23,573 nucleotides of DNA from the IMG/VR virus record IMGVR_UViG_3300020452_000242, positions 1 to 23,573 of that record; one strand, given 5' to 3'. This DNA is from a virus. The position numbers and the translations under genes were made by a program. Below are positions 16,946 through 23,560 of the stretch, piece by piece; the first letter of the stretch is position 1; each line of letters starts with the position of its first letter. The notes below the pieces were generated by a model. The model ran no database searches. It worked only from the letters and a program-made list of their open reading frames with translations, and had not been told where the DNA came from.

Positions 16946-19156
16946 TTATTTAATTATTTTTGAAACTATACCGCTGTTGTTATATTTCTTTATACCTAAC
17001 TCTATAGGTTCTCTTTTTCTTCTACTTACTGGTGCGTATCTATTTTTATTGCAAGCCATTAAAGCTAGTCCAGAACTAATAGATGCATCATGAGTAGTTC
17101 TATTATTTATATCAAATTTTGCCCAATCTTCTAATGTTCTTTGAAAATAAACATCTCCATAAGAATCTCCATTAAAACCAACCATAGTTTCTATGTAAGA
17201 TTCTATAGCCGCAGCGTGAGCTTGTTTTATGTCTTCACTTGAATTAGGTATTCCACCTATTTCTTTTTCTGTAACAGATAATTTATTCCAAATTTTATCT
17301 GGTCTATTCATAGCAAAACCTCTATATCCTCTTCTTTTAAAATGATATAAAAGTCTTGGTTTATTGTTTTCCGCTAGTATTGGCATTCCATAAAATACAC
17401 ACGCCATTAAAACATCTTCAAAAAATATCTCTGCTGTTTGAGGTCTAGCTATATATTCTAGAAAAAAATGATTTGCTGGAGCATCTTCCATGCTAAACTT
17501 TGTAAGTCCATGAAGAGAACCATTAGAACCTCTTTTATCTACTGTTCCTGATATATCATATGGGTCACATCCAAATGCTCCAATATGTTCATTTCCAGGA
17601 TATTTAACACCGTTTTTTTCAATATATCTATTTTGTATAATAGAATTAGGAACCCAAGTAATAAAAAACCTGCCTTGATTGCTGGGGTAAAACATAACCC
17701 TACTATCTTTAATCCCACTTTCCCATTGAAAATTACCCTGTGTTACTAATTTTTTACCATTTATATCTTCATTATAATCAATTTGTTGATATATTTTTGT
17801 TAAATTAAACAAAGAAGATTTAGATTCATCTCTAAACGCGTGCTTAGTTGTTCTTGGAAATTGTCTATAAAATTCATTTAACGCATCGGCATCATCTTTT
17901 AAACCATCTACTTCATTTTGCCAATAATCAATTACACCTAAATATATTTCTTCTCCTTGTGGTCCTTGAACAGTTTGTTTTGGTGTGTCGAATACAGGTA
18001 TGCCATAAGAATCGATGTATCCTTCGTAGTTCCATTCCATAGGTATGAACAAACTATATAGTCCCGAACGAGTCTGTCCGTTGGCGTTTCTTTTCGTGAT
18101 GTCTGAATCATCATATAATTTTTTAAAATTTCTACCTCCTTTATCTAAAGCATTTGAAGTAGAACCCATCATACATTTACCAATAATTCTACTACCTAAT
18201 CTTAATGTTGTTTTAGTAACTCGCCAATTATTTAAAATATTATTAGGTCTTTCCCATTTTCCAGATTCATCATGAACTAATAACTTTAATTTTTCACCAT
18301 CATAACTATTGTCCCCTGTATTTTTCCAATCAATAGTTGTATCAAGACCTTGTAGTTCTGTAGAAGCTTCATTAGTTATAAGTTTACGTCTAGTTAATTT
18401 AGTAGCGGGAACTCTATAAGCTAATTCCGTTTTAGGTCTATCCATACCGTCTTGAATAGGTTTAAAAAAGAAAGGATAGTTGACTGAAATAGGAACAACT
18501 TTATCTGTAAACATTGTTTTAGCGTCAGGTCCTGATTTAGATAATATACCATATCTTGAATCTGAATTTAATGTAGCTAAATTAACTGTTTCACCTGAAG
18601 CCATAAATGAAAAACCAGAACGTCTGTTTTTTAAATAACACATCCCATAGGATCTAACATCTGCTTTACAAGCTTCCCAAAATATAAAAAATAATCTATT
18701 TGCTTCTCTAAAATCAGGTTTACCTACATCAATTTTACTCCACTGTAAATACATATAATGACTACCGGTTAAGTACGTAGGTTCATCTTTGTTGTAAAAC
18801 CAAAACCCGTTTTCTCTACGATTAAACTCTATATCTATATAATCATACCATGTTTCTTTAAAGTCTAAAGGATAATCTTCCCAATCAAATATAGTTTTTA
18901 TACGTTTTAACTCTTTTGGTAACGGTGTATATTCCCATTTATTTTCTTTAAAACTAACTACATCTTCTTTTAAAGGTAATGCTATTTTTAAACCTTGTAT
19001 TTCATATATTTCACCTATTTTTCCTGTTTTACTTATAACAACTACATCGTGTTCTTTATTGTAACCGTACTTCCACTTGTTGTATCGGTTTTGTTGTTTA
19101 AGTACTTTAGGTTTTATATGATCTTTTAATACTTTATATAACTCTTGCTTATACAT
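16946..19156 (-). CDS. terL: Terminase large subunit
   Basis: This 736-residue DNA-packaging motor has an N-terminal ATPase and a C-terminal RNase H-like nuclease. The Walker A region is KNRRSGFSFMASGE (176-189), where the expected GKS/GKT is GFS. Walker B is KLKLLVHDESGKW (289-301; Asp296, Glu297). The coupling motif is GKCMMGSTSN (326-335). Nuclease acidic residues are visible as AFGCDPYDISG (Asp531), MPILAENNKPRLL (Glu596) and NRTTHDASISSGLALM (Asp690), with spacing typical of headful-type TerL. The start codon overlaps the stop of the upstream 92-residue gene by one base (TAATG), suggesting translational coupling. The portal gene follows with no gap. The protein acts at the portal vertex, cutting and translocating the genome. 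The enzyme class is certain; packaging mode cannot be told from the window. Confidence 0.95.
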   Translation of the reverse strand: MYKQELYKVLKDHIKPKVLKQQNRYNKWKYGYNKEHDVVVISKTGKIGEIYEIQGLKIALPLKEDVVSFKENKWEYTPLPKELKRIKTIFDWEDYPLDFKETWYDYIDIEFNRRENGFWFYNKDEPTYLTGSHYMYLQWSKIDVGKPDFREANRLFFIFWEACKADVRSYGMCYLKNRRSGFSFMASGETVNLATLNSDSRYGILSKSGPDAKTMFTDKVVPISVNYPFFFKPIQDGMDRPKTELAYRVPATKLTRRKLITNEASTELQGLDTTIDWKNTGDNSYDGEKLKLLVHDESGKWERPNNILNNWRVTKTTLRLGSRIIGKCMMGSTSNALDKGGRNFKKLYDDSDITKRNANGQTRSGLYSLFIPMEWNYEGYIDSYGIPVFDTPKQTVQGPQGEEIYLGVIDYWQNEVDGLKDDADALNEFYRQFPRTTKHAFRDESKSSLFNLTKIYQQIDYNEDINGKKLVTQGNFQWESGIKDSRVMFYPSNQGRFFITWVPNSIIQNRYIEKNGVKYPGNEHIGAFGCDPYDISGTVDKRGSNGSLHGLTKFSMEDAPANHFFLEYIARPQTAEIFFEDVLMACVFYGMPILAENNKPRLLYHFKRRGYRGFAMNRPDKIWNKLSVTEKEIGGIPNSSEDIKQAHAAAIESYIETMVGFNGDSYGDVYFQRTLEDWAKFDINNRTTHDASISSGLALMACNKNRYAPVSRRKREPIELGIKKYNNSGIVSKIIK

Positions 19157-19434
19157 TACTTAGATCTTCCTTCTGCAAAACCTTTAAATTCTTTAGGTTT
19201 TTTTGTTTCTTCTTCTACCTTTCCTTCTATAATGTTTTCTTCTTCGTTTATTTTTGAAAGGATTTCAAACGCGTCAAATATAGCTAATTTTTTAGTGGCA
19301 GCTGCATTTTTTAATCTATCAGCTGAAATGTCTGGTCCAAAATCTATTATTGGTTCTTTAGCTACTTTTATTAATTCATCAACAGCTACGTGTCCAGCTT
19401 GGATTATATTCCTTTTGATTTTTTTTACTTCCAT
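19156..19434 (-). CDS. Candidate terminase small subunit
   Basis: This 92-residue helical protein has a basic N-terminus (MEVKKIKRNIIQAGHVAVDE, then LIKVAKEPI), a central ISADRLKNAAATKKLAIFDAFEIL (about 41-64), and an acidic then basic low-complexity tail (NEEENIIEGKVEEETKKPKE). Small size, helical DNA-binding-like N-terminal region and location directly upstream of TerL with a TAATG stop-start overlap make it the best terminase small subunit candidate. This is inferred by position, as TerS proteins are too variable for recognition by eye. Its first 56 nt overlap the end of the GroES-like gene in another frame. No internal Met would allow a later start, so the long overlap seems real. It is alternatively a hypothetical packaging accessory protein. 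Confidence 0.6.
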   Translation of the reverse strand: MEVKKIKRNIIQAGHVAVDELIKVAKEPIIDFGPDISADRLKNAAATKKLAIFDAFEILSKINEEENIIEGKVEEETKKPKEFKGFAEGRSK

Positions 19435-19984
19435 ATTTAATTACAATATCATTAGATTTCATGCAGTAAAGCAGTTCATTATCTACAACAAACTCCCATT
19501 CAGCTCCTGGTTTAAAACCTACTACATCATTTAAAGCAATATTATGTGCTTCTAATGAGTTATTAGTATATTTTAGTATACCAATATAAGGAACTGTTTT
19601 TTTATGCTTTAAAACATCATTATTTTCTATAGGTTTTATAAAACATCTATCACCAAAAGTATGCCATTTGTTATTTTTTTTATATAAATATATTTGATCT
19701 AAAGATACAAAATATAAATTATCTTTAAAATAACTTCTACTGTTTTTCTTCTCACCCTGCATATCATAAAAGTTTCTAAAAATGTTTTGATGAACTATAA
19801 TTGTATCACCTATTTTTATACTTGTTTTAAAAGCTGCAGGTAAAGAAACAACTTTAGCTTTTCTATTCACAAATTTCCAAGATTCAATTTTATTATTTAA
19901 AATCAAATCTTTATCACCTACTTTAGTTTTATTATTATATGTTCCACCTATTGGTTGTACAATAAAATCATATAAACTTTTCAT
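19379..19984 (-). CDS. Tandem GroES-like (co-chaperonin-like) protein
   Basis: This 201-residue protein appears to contain two cpn10/GroES-like beta-barrels. Domain 2 (about 109-185) is clearest: FGDRCFIKPI resembles the GroES start LGDRVLVKP. A loop segment (about 119-134) and IGILKYTNN follow, then LNDVVGFKPGAEWEFVVDNE and LLYCMKSNDIVI, paralleling the GroES core GDxVxF...E...DGExYLI...SDI. Domain 1 (about 4-101) has YDFIVQPIGG, a loop with the hydrophobic triplet LIL (27-29) in the place of the GroES mobile-loop IVL, then KIGDTIIVHQNIFR and, after an insertion, LYFVSLDQIYLY. It could be a phage co-chaperonin for host GroEL folding capsid proteins, analogous to T4 gp31, but fused like plastid Cpn20. 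It is cotranscribed with terminase and capsid genes and overlaps its upstream neighbour by one base (TAATG). Structural similarity is inferred by eye. Confidence 0.6.
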   Translation of the reverse strand: MKSLYDFIVQPIGGTYNNKTKVGDKDLILNNKIESWKFVNRKAKVVSLPAAFKTSIKIGDTIIVHQNIFRNFYDMQGEKKNSRSYFKDNLYFVSLDQIYLYKKNNKWHTFGDRCFIKPIENNDVLKHKKTVPYIGILKYTNNSLEAHNIALNDVVGFKPGAEWEFVVDNELLYCMKSNDIVIKYGSKKNQKEYNPSWTRSC

Positions 19985-20211
19985 TAATACTCAAGATCGT
20001 ATTCTACTGCTATTGCCATTTGTGAATTAAATTTTTTCCATGGCAAAACCTCACTTCTCTTTTTAATATGTATATTATAAGAGTTGTCAATAGGCTCAAA
20101 TAAAATATGAGAAATTATATGACCTCCATAAACCTCTTGACCTACTGAATAATGCATTGCATCGTTTTTATAATCCGATCCAATACTAATCTTACGTATT
20201 ACATTATTCAT
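19984..20211 (-). CDS. Small conserved hypothetical protein
   Basis: This 75-residue protein begins MNNVIRKISIGSDYKNDAMH, then YSVGQEVYGGHIISHILF, and ends EVLPWKKFNSQMAIAVEYDL. It looks like a compact beta-rich single domain without cysteines, membrane segments or signal peptide. The start overlaps the end of the 81-residue gene by 8 nt, and its stop shares a base with the GroES-like start (TAATG), so the three are translationally linked. The KISIGxDYKxDAMHYxVGQ block seems of the conserved type found in uncultured marine phages. No function can be assigned. A DNA-binding or assembly-helper role is only suggested by its neighbours. Confidence 0.7.
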   Translation of the reverse strand: MNNVIRKISIGSDYKNDAMHYSVGQEVYGGHIISHILFEPIDNSYNIHIKKRSEVLPWKKFNSQMAIAVEYDLEY

Positions 20212-20449
20212 TTGTGTCAGGCTTATGTTCAGTATAAGTACCGTCTTCTAGATTAATATCTATAGCACCATACTTATCTTCTAAATCATTTTTTAATTTC
20301 CCTTGATCTTGATTTACACCCGCTAACTCATGAAGCAACGCGTGTTTTTCTGTTTCTGCAACTCCTACTTTGTGTAATAATTGCGCTATTGTGTTTTGCA
20401 GAGTTAATATATTGTCTAACTCTTCTTTGGTTATTGCTTTTTTACTCAT
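20204..20449 (-). CDS. Small coiled-coil protein
   Basis: This 81-residue protein is nearly all helical from about residue 7 to 58 (KEELDNILTLQNTIAQLL, then HELAGVNQDQGKLKNDLEDK). It ends in a short extended segment, YGAIDINLEDGTYTEHK. The heptad-like leucines suggest a dimeric or trimeric coiled coil. It lies 54 nt after the 115-residue gene, a gap that holds a G+C-rich hairpin, and overlaps the next gene by 8 nt. It therefore seems to begin a subcluster of small assembly genes (81, 75, 201, 92 residues) that leads into TerL. Function is unknown; the C-terminal EDKYGAIDINL pattern looks conserved in phages of this type from memory. Confidence 0.75.
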   Translation of the reverse strand: MSKKAITKEELDNILTLQNTIAQLLHKVGVAETEKHALLHELAGVNQDQGKLKNDLEDKYGAIDINLEDGTYTEHKPDTNE

Positions 20450-20474
20450 TATATTAAATTTAATTTAACATTTT

Positions 20475-20495
20475 GGGGTACCATAAAGATACCCC
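20475..20495 (-). promoter_or_regulatory. Intergenic hairpin with alternative fold, copy 1 of an ATAAGGG-hairpin element
   Basis: On the minus strand GGGGTA (20495-20490) pairs with TACCCC (20480-20475) around a 9-nt loop, preceded by CATAAGGGG and beginning 9 nt after the stop of the 115-residue gene. A competing stem is possible: CATAA (20500-20496) with TTATG (20486-20482), which would break the main hairpin. The 3' flank AAAATGTTAAATT lacks a U-tract, so simple termination is unlikely. Confidence 0.65.
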
Positions 20496-20503
20496 TTATG
20501 TTG

Positions 20504-20851
20504 TTATATTCCAAATAATCCTCCGCTTATATATATCGGATCATTATTATTGTCTCTACTAAATCCCACATTGGTTTTTACACCTCCTGGATTAGCAGTC
20601 ATTAATCTTGCCCACCTGTCATTTAACGTTTTGTTAGAAATTGTCGGGGCTGTTCCACTTCCATCAACTGTAGTGTCTAATGATAAATTTACATTAGTAC
20701 CGCTTGTTCCAAACGTATCATTCATTACTAATCGATACGTGGTGTTATCCACTGCGTAAGCAAACTTTATATCATCTTTGTCTATAACAAATTTTCCTTC
20801 TTCAGATGGCTGTGAACTATTTACAACTTCAAATTCTAAATATTGTGCCAT
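20504..20851 (-). CDS. Small virion-accessory candidate, NPG-domain paralog
   Basis: This 115-residue beta-rich protein starts AQYLEFEVVNSSQPSEEGKF and continues VIDKDDIKFAYAVDNTTYRL. Near the C-terminus, DRWARLMTANPGGVKTNVGF (78-97) shares the W/L...L..NPG...T motif with the two preceding, larger genes. It ends NDPIYISGGLFGI. Small size, beta content and lack of charge bias are compatible with a decoration or minor structural protein. A hairpin follows 9 nt after the stop, the same arrangement as after the capsid gene, which may mean an abundant product. No known family is recognised with certainty. Confidence 0.7.
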   Translation of the reverse strand: MAQYLEFEVVNSSQPSEEGKFVIDKDDIKFAYAVDNTTYRLVMNDTFGTSGTNVNLSLDTTVDGSGTAPTISNKTLNDRWARLMTANPGGVKTNVGFSRDNNNDPIYISGGLFGI

Positions 20852-20869
20852 GTTTTAAAGTATTAATTG

Positions 20870-21742
20870 TTATGCTTCTGGTTCACCACCACCACCGGCT
20901 GATGTTTCAACTGCGTGTATATCACTCCATCTAAATGGATAGGTAGTCGTGTCATTTTTTTGGAAAACAGCTGTGCTTTCATCAAATGAGCTAATAATAG
21001 GAGAAGGTACTCCAATACCACCAAATCTTAATTTAAAACCTCCATAAGTTACAGGTCCACTTCCATCATCATAAGTAAAGTCTTTTACTTCACCTAGAAC
21101 AACATCTGTTATTGGTGCTCCTGGATTAGCTACTAAATAATCACTTACTTTTGCTTCTAACCATCTACTTATTAATTCAGTTACAGAAGTAACAGTTCCA
21201 ATATTAGAATTAAATACACCAAAATAAGCTCTAATTGCTTCATCAGTCCATTCATATTGAATTCCATTTATTGGTTCAACAGGAGTTGTAATATTATTTG
21301 CGCCATTACCCTCACCAAGTTGACAGTTATAACCATTAGTGTTATTTAATACCCATGATTTAAAAGGAATTGTTAATGCTCTAATACCTGCTGCCGTTGA
21401 TTCTGTAATAAATGGTTCACCAGAACCACCTAAATTGTTAACAGGTACGTCGGATACTACGTTTAACTCTAAATATCCTTGATTTTTTACTCCTAATACT
21501 ACTCTGTAGCTTAAGCACATGTTACAGTTTTCGCATTCACCTCCTCCAAGATTTACTACTTCAGGAATATAAGAGTATATAGACATTACATCATCCTTAT
21601 TAACCGTTAGTGTTCTTGTGTTTTCTATACCGTAGTACATTTCAGTAGATTCTAGTATCTCACCTTTTCCTGTATCTAGGAAGACTTCTTTTGCTTGAGA
21701 AGTTGTGTTAAAACCTCTAAAATTTAAATATTCTATGTTCAT
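20870..21742 (-). CDS. Virion-accessory candidate, NPG-domain paralog
   Basis: This 290-residue protein starts MNIEYLNFRGFNTTSQAKEV, followed by NTRTLTVNKDDVMSIYSYIP (41-60). A tight cysteine cluster CENCNMC lies at residues 70-76. The C-terminal half contains ISRWLEAKVSDYLVANPGAP (191-210), similar to the segment at the same position in the adjacent 374-residue protein. A Gly/Glu-rich tail, GGGGEPEA, closes it. There is no membrane segment. It is 21 nt after the 374-residue gene and 18 nt before the 115-residue one. The three look like a locally duplicated and diverged family, perhaps of head or decoration proteins; function is not established. CxxCxxC could bind a metal but matches no signature I can name. 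Confidence 0.7.
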   Translation of the reverse strand: MNIEYLNFRGFNTTSQAKEVFLDTGKGEILESTEMYYGIENTRTLTVNKDDVMSIYSYIPEVVNLGGGECENCNMCLSYRVVLGVKNQGYLELNVVSDVPVNNLGGSGEPFITESTAAGIRALTIPFKSWVLNNTNGYNCQLGEGNGANNITTPVEPINGIQYEWTDEAIRAYFGVFNSNIGTVTSVTELISRWLEAKVSDYLVANPGAPITDVVLGEVKDFTYDDGSGPVTYGGFKLRFGGIGVPSPIISSFDESTAVFQKNDTTTYPFRWSDIHAVETSAGGGGEPEA

Positions 21743-21763
21743 TGTTTTATGTTATTATGTTGT

Positions 21764-22888
21764 TTATTTACCTTTTATTGGTCCCGATGAAAAACCTTCA
21801 CAGCATTTACTATCTATAGTGCTACTTGTAAAAGCAGGGCGTCCGTTAAATTGTTCTAAAATATTAACTCCATCACTAAAAAGTTGTGCTGGATTAAGAT
21901 TTATTTCTTGAGCAAGATAACCATCTTGATTAAGTGCATCCGCAGCATTATGTGATTTATCATATAATGCACTAGAAAGTCCCCATGTCTCCGCAAGAGT
22001 AGGATACGATTGTATAGCATCTACTGTGTCTGCGTCTGAAACACCTTGTCCTCTGTTAGTTATTACAGCGCATGTAACTACTAGTTTATTTTTACCATTT
22101 ACAAATTCTTGACCTAATTCTGGATATAACTGAGTTTCTAATACTATATCATTTGGATCTAATCCTTCAGCAGCAAGAGTTGCAGCATCTTTACACTGCC
22201 ATTTCCCAGCATTTAAATTTTCTTTAGTTTTTCCAAAATCTAATAAAGTTTCTTTAGCTCCAGGATTTGAAACTAAAGCTTTTTGTAATTTATCTTGTAA
22301 AAATTTTTGTACTTGATTATATCCTTGGTCTCCTACGATAGCCACGCCGTCGTTAATTTTCATTTCATATGCTGAATTGTTTTCTTTAAAAAGATCTGAT
22401 AGAAAAGGATATGTATACCAAACTCTAGCAGGTGTTGCGCCTCCTTTTGCATCAGCATTTTCCCACACTACTTCTTGAGAAATTCTTAACCATAAAGACC
22501 CGTTGTATTCTAAATAGTTATCCGCGTCGTCTCCGCCTGGGGCACTAGCAACAGTTGATTGCCATAATGTTTTACTTACATTTAAAGGAATTTGCATCCA
22601 AAAACCAGCGTCGTCCTGCGATGTAGGTGCTATACCAAAATATAAATCTAACCATTTACTCAGTTGATTTTCTACTATGTTTTCTAATTTAATTGGAATC
22701 CCGGTGACGGGACTGGATGAATCCTCATTGCTAAAATATAAAGAACCTGTTGAAGTTCCTAAAAACTCTTGAGGAATTCTTAAAGTTTTCATAATTTTAC
22801 TATAAGAACCTACTTGGTTACCTTCAGGAGATTCAATTTCTGTGACTACTCTTTGTACCACAGGAATTTTTAAATATCTACTTGCCAT
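21764..22888 (-). CDS. Virion-accessory candidate, NPG-domain paralog
   Basis: This 374-residue mixed alpha/beta protein has no membrane segment. It begins ASRYLKIPVVQRVVTEIESP. A first helical block NIVENQLSKWLDLYFGI (70-86) and a second QVQKFLQDKLQKALVSNPGA (192-211) have comparable W/FL-x-K helix patterns. The second matches the 290- and 115-residue neighbours. The C-terminus contains CCEGFSSGPIKG. It lies 23 nt after the holin-like gene. The leader is a low-complexity run of AAC/AAT/AAA triplets on the coding strand, with no SD. I do not recognise a family. Shared motifs and adjacency suggest that this and the next two genes arose by duplication and encode related structural proteins. Confidence 0.7.
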   Translation of the reverse strand: MASRYLKIPVVQRVVTEIESPEGNQVGSYSKIMKTLRIPQEFLGTSTGSLYFSNEDSSSPVTGIPIKLENIVENQLSKWLDLYFGIAPTSQDDAGFWMQIPLNVSKTLWQSTVASAPGGDDADNYLEYNGSLWLRISQEVVWENADAKGGATPARVWYTYPFLSDLFKENNSAYEMKINDGVAIVGDQGYNQVQKFLQDKLQKALVSNPGAKETLLDFGKTKENLNAGKWQCKDAATLAAEGLDPNDIVLETQLYPELGQEFVNGKNKLVVTCAVITNRGQGVSDADTVDAIQSYPTLAETWGLSSALYDKSHNAADALNQDGYLAQEINLNPAQLFSDGVNILEQFNGRPAFTSSTIDSKCCEGFSSGPIKGK

Positions 22889-22911
22889 AATTATTGTTAT
22901 TGTTGTTGTTA

Positions 22912-23382
22912 TTATTTATTATTACTTATACTTTTAAATTTTTCCGCACCTCGTGAGCCAAAATAGGCTACATAAACAGTGACTAATAAAGTTTTCAATA
23001 ATTCTACCCAGCCAGTATCTACTGTGAAGGTCCATTGAAAACTATCTAATATTATTAAAATTACCATAGAAATTGTAAGAAATATTAAAGATATTGGGCG
23101 TGTATTTTTACTTAACCATGAATCTGATTTCATGTCGCTTTCCCATCTTTTTGATACTTCTTGCATTTCTATTATGTCCATTTCTAAAAGCTTCATAGCT
23201 TTTTCTTTATCTTCTGGTTGTAATACAGTATCAGGTTCTTTTTGTATTAAGTTTTTAACCATACCTAAAACACCTTGATCTGGTAATACATCACCAACAG
23301 TACCTAAAATTCCAGGTGCTGCTTTTGATAAAAAAGCTCCTACTTTAGTTTCAGAAAATTTTTTTTTATTTTTTGTTGCCAT
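22912..23382 (-). CDS. Holin-like protein (GTA-type holin family)
   Basis: This 156-residue protein has a soluble N-terminal part (1-78), then RWESDMKSDSWLSKNTRP (79-96). That motif is the hallmark I know from the phage/gene-transfer-agent 3-TM holin family (GTA_holin_3TM). Two hydrophobic segments follow at about 97-114 and 126-143, and a charged C-terminus. The family is thought to form the inner-membrane lesion that releases endolysin. No endolysin gene is in the window. The N-terminus (MATKNKKKF) spans a nine-A homopolymer on the coding strand. The start overlaps the preceding 58-residue gene by 17 nt, pointing to coupled translation. The start is preferred because the lysine-rich N-terminus has no better Met. 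Confidence 0.8.
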   Translation of the reverse strand: MATKNKKKFSETKVGAFLSKAAPGILGTVGDVLPDQGVLGMVKNLIQKEPDTVLQPEDKEKAMKLLEMDIIEMQEVSKRWESDMKSDSWLSKNTRPISLIFLTISMVILIILDSFQWTFTVDTGWVELLKTLLVTVYVAYFGSRGAEKFKSISNNK

Positions 23383-23542
23383 AGGGAAACATTTTATTTA
23401 AAGCGTTTCTTCTTTCATTACAACCACAAGGTTTGTCTACTTTTTCAGATATTACATCTACTACCTTTTTAATTCCAGTAGCAGTTGTAAATTTATGTAT
23501 TGTATCTCCCAAGCCTTTAGATTCATTACTTTTATTATTCAT
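23366..23542 (-). CDS. Small CGC-motif protein upstream of the holin
   Basis: This 58-residue protein is encoded from ATG 23542 to a TAA at 23366-23368. It begins MNNKSNESKGLGDTIHKFTT and carries KPCGCNERRNALNKMFPYG (37-55). The Cys-Gly-Cys plus Arg-rich and LNxMFPY block is well defined and resembles small proteins I have seen beside holins in marine phages, so it is probably a real gene despite its size. The coding end overlaps the holin start by 17 nt in a different frame. It may be a lysis regulator or simply co-expressed; there is no membrane segment. The leader holds four tandem TAAAT pentamers immediately before the ATG. Confidence 0.75.
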   Translation of the reverse strand: MNNKSNESKGLGDTIHKFTTATGIKKVVDVISEKVDKPCGCNERRNALNKMFPYGNKK

Positions 23543-23560
23543 TTAATTTAATTTAATTTA
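23541..23560. repeat. Four tandem ATTTA / TAAAT pentamers at a start codon
   Basis: Four perfect, uninterrupted 5-bp units. Read on the minus strand they are TAAAT copies whose last two bases (AT) form the beginning of the ATG of the 58-residue gene. A-rich start contexts replace SD sequences in Bacteroidota, so the repeat may strengthen initiation, or it may be chance in A+T-rich DNA. Confidence 0.6.

Noticed and set aside
13321-20869. Bacteroidota-type promoter (TAnnTTTG) in the intergenic gaps
   Set aside because: I looked in the gaps on the minus strand and saw no convincing -7 element; transcription probably starts outside the window or inside coding sequence.
23357-23365. Nine-A homopolymer at the start of the holin-like gene as a programmed frameshift site
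   Set aside because: The downstream frame is already open and complete from its own ATG; no alternative product of note would arise from slippage.
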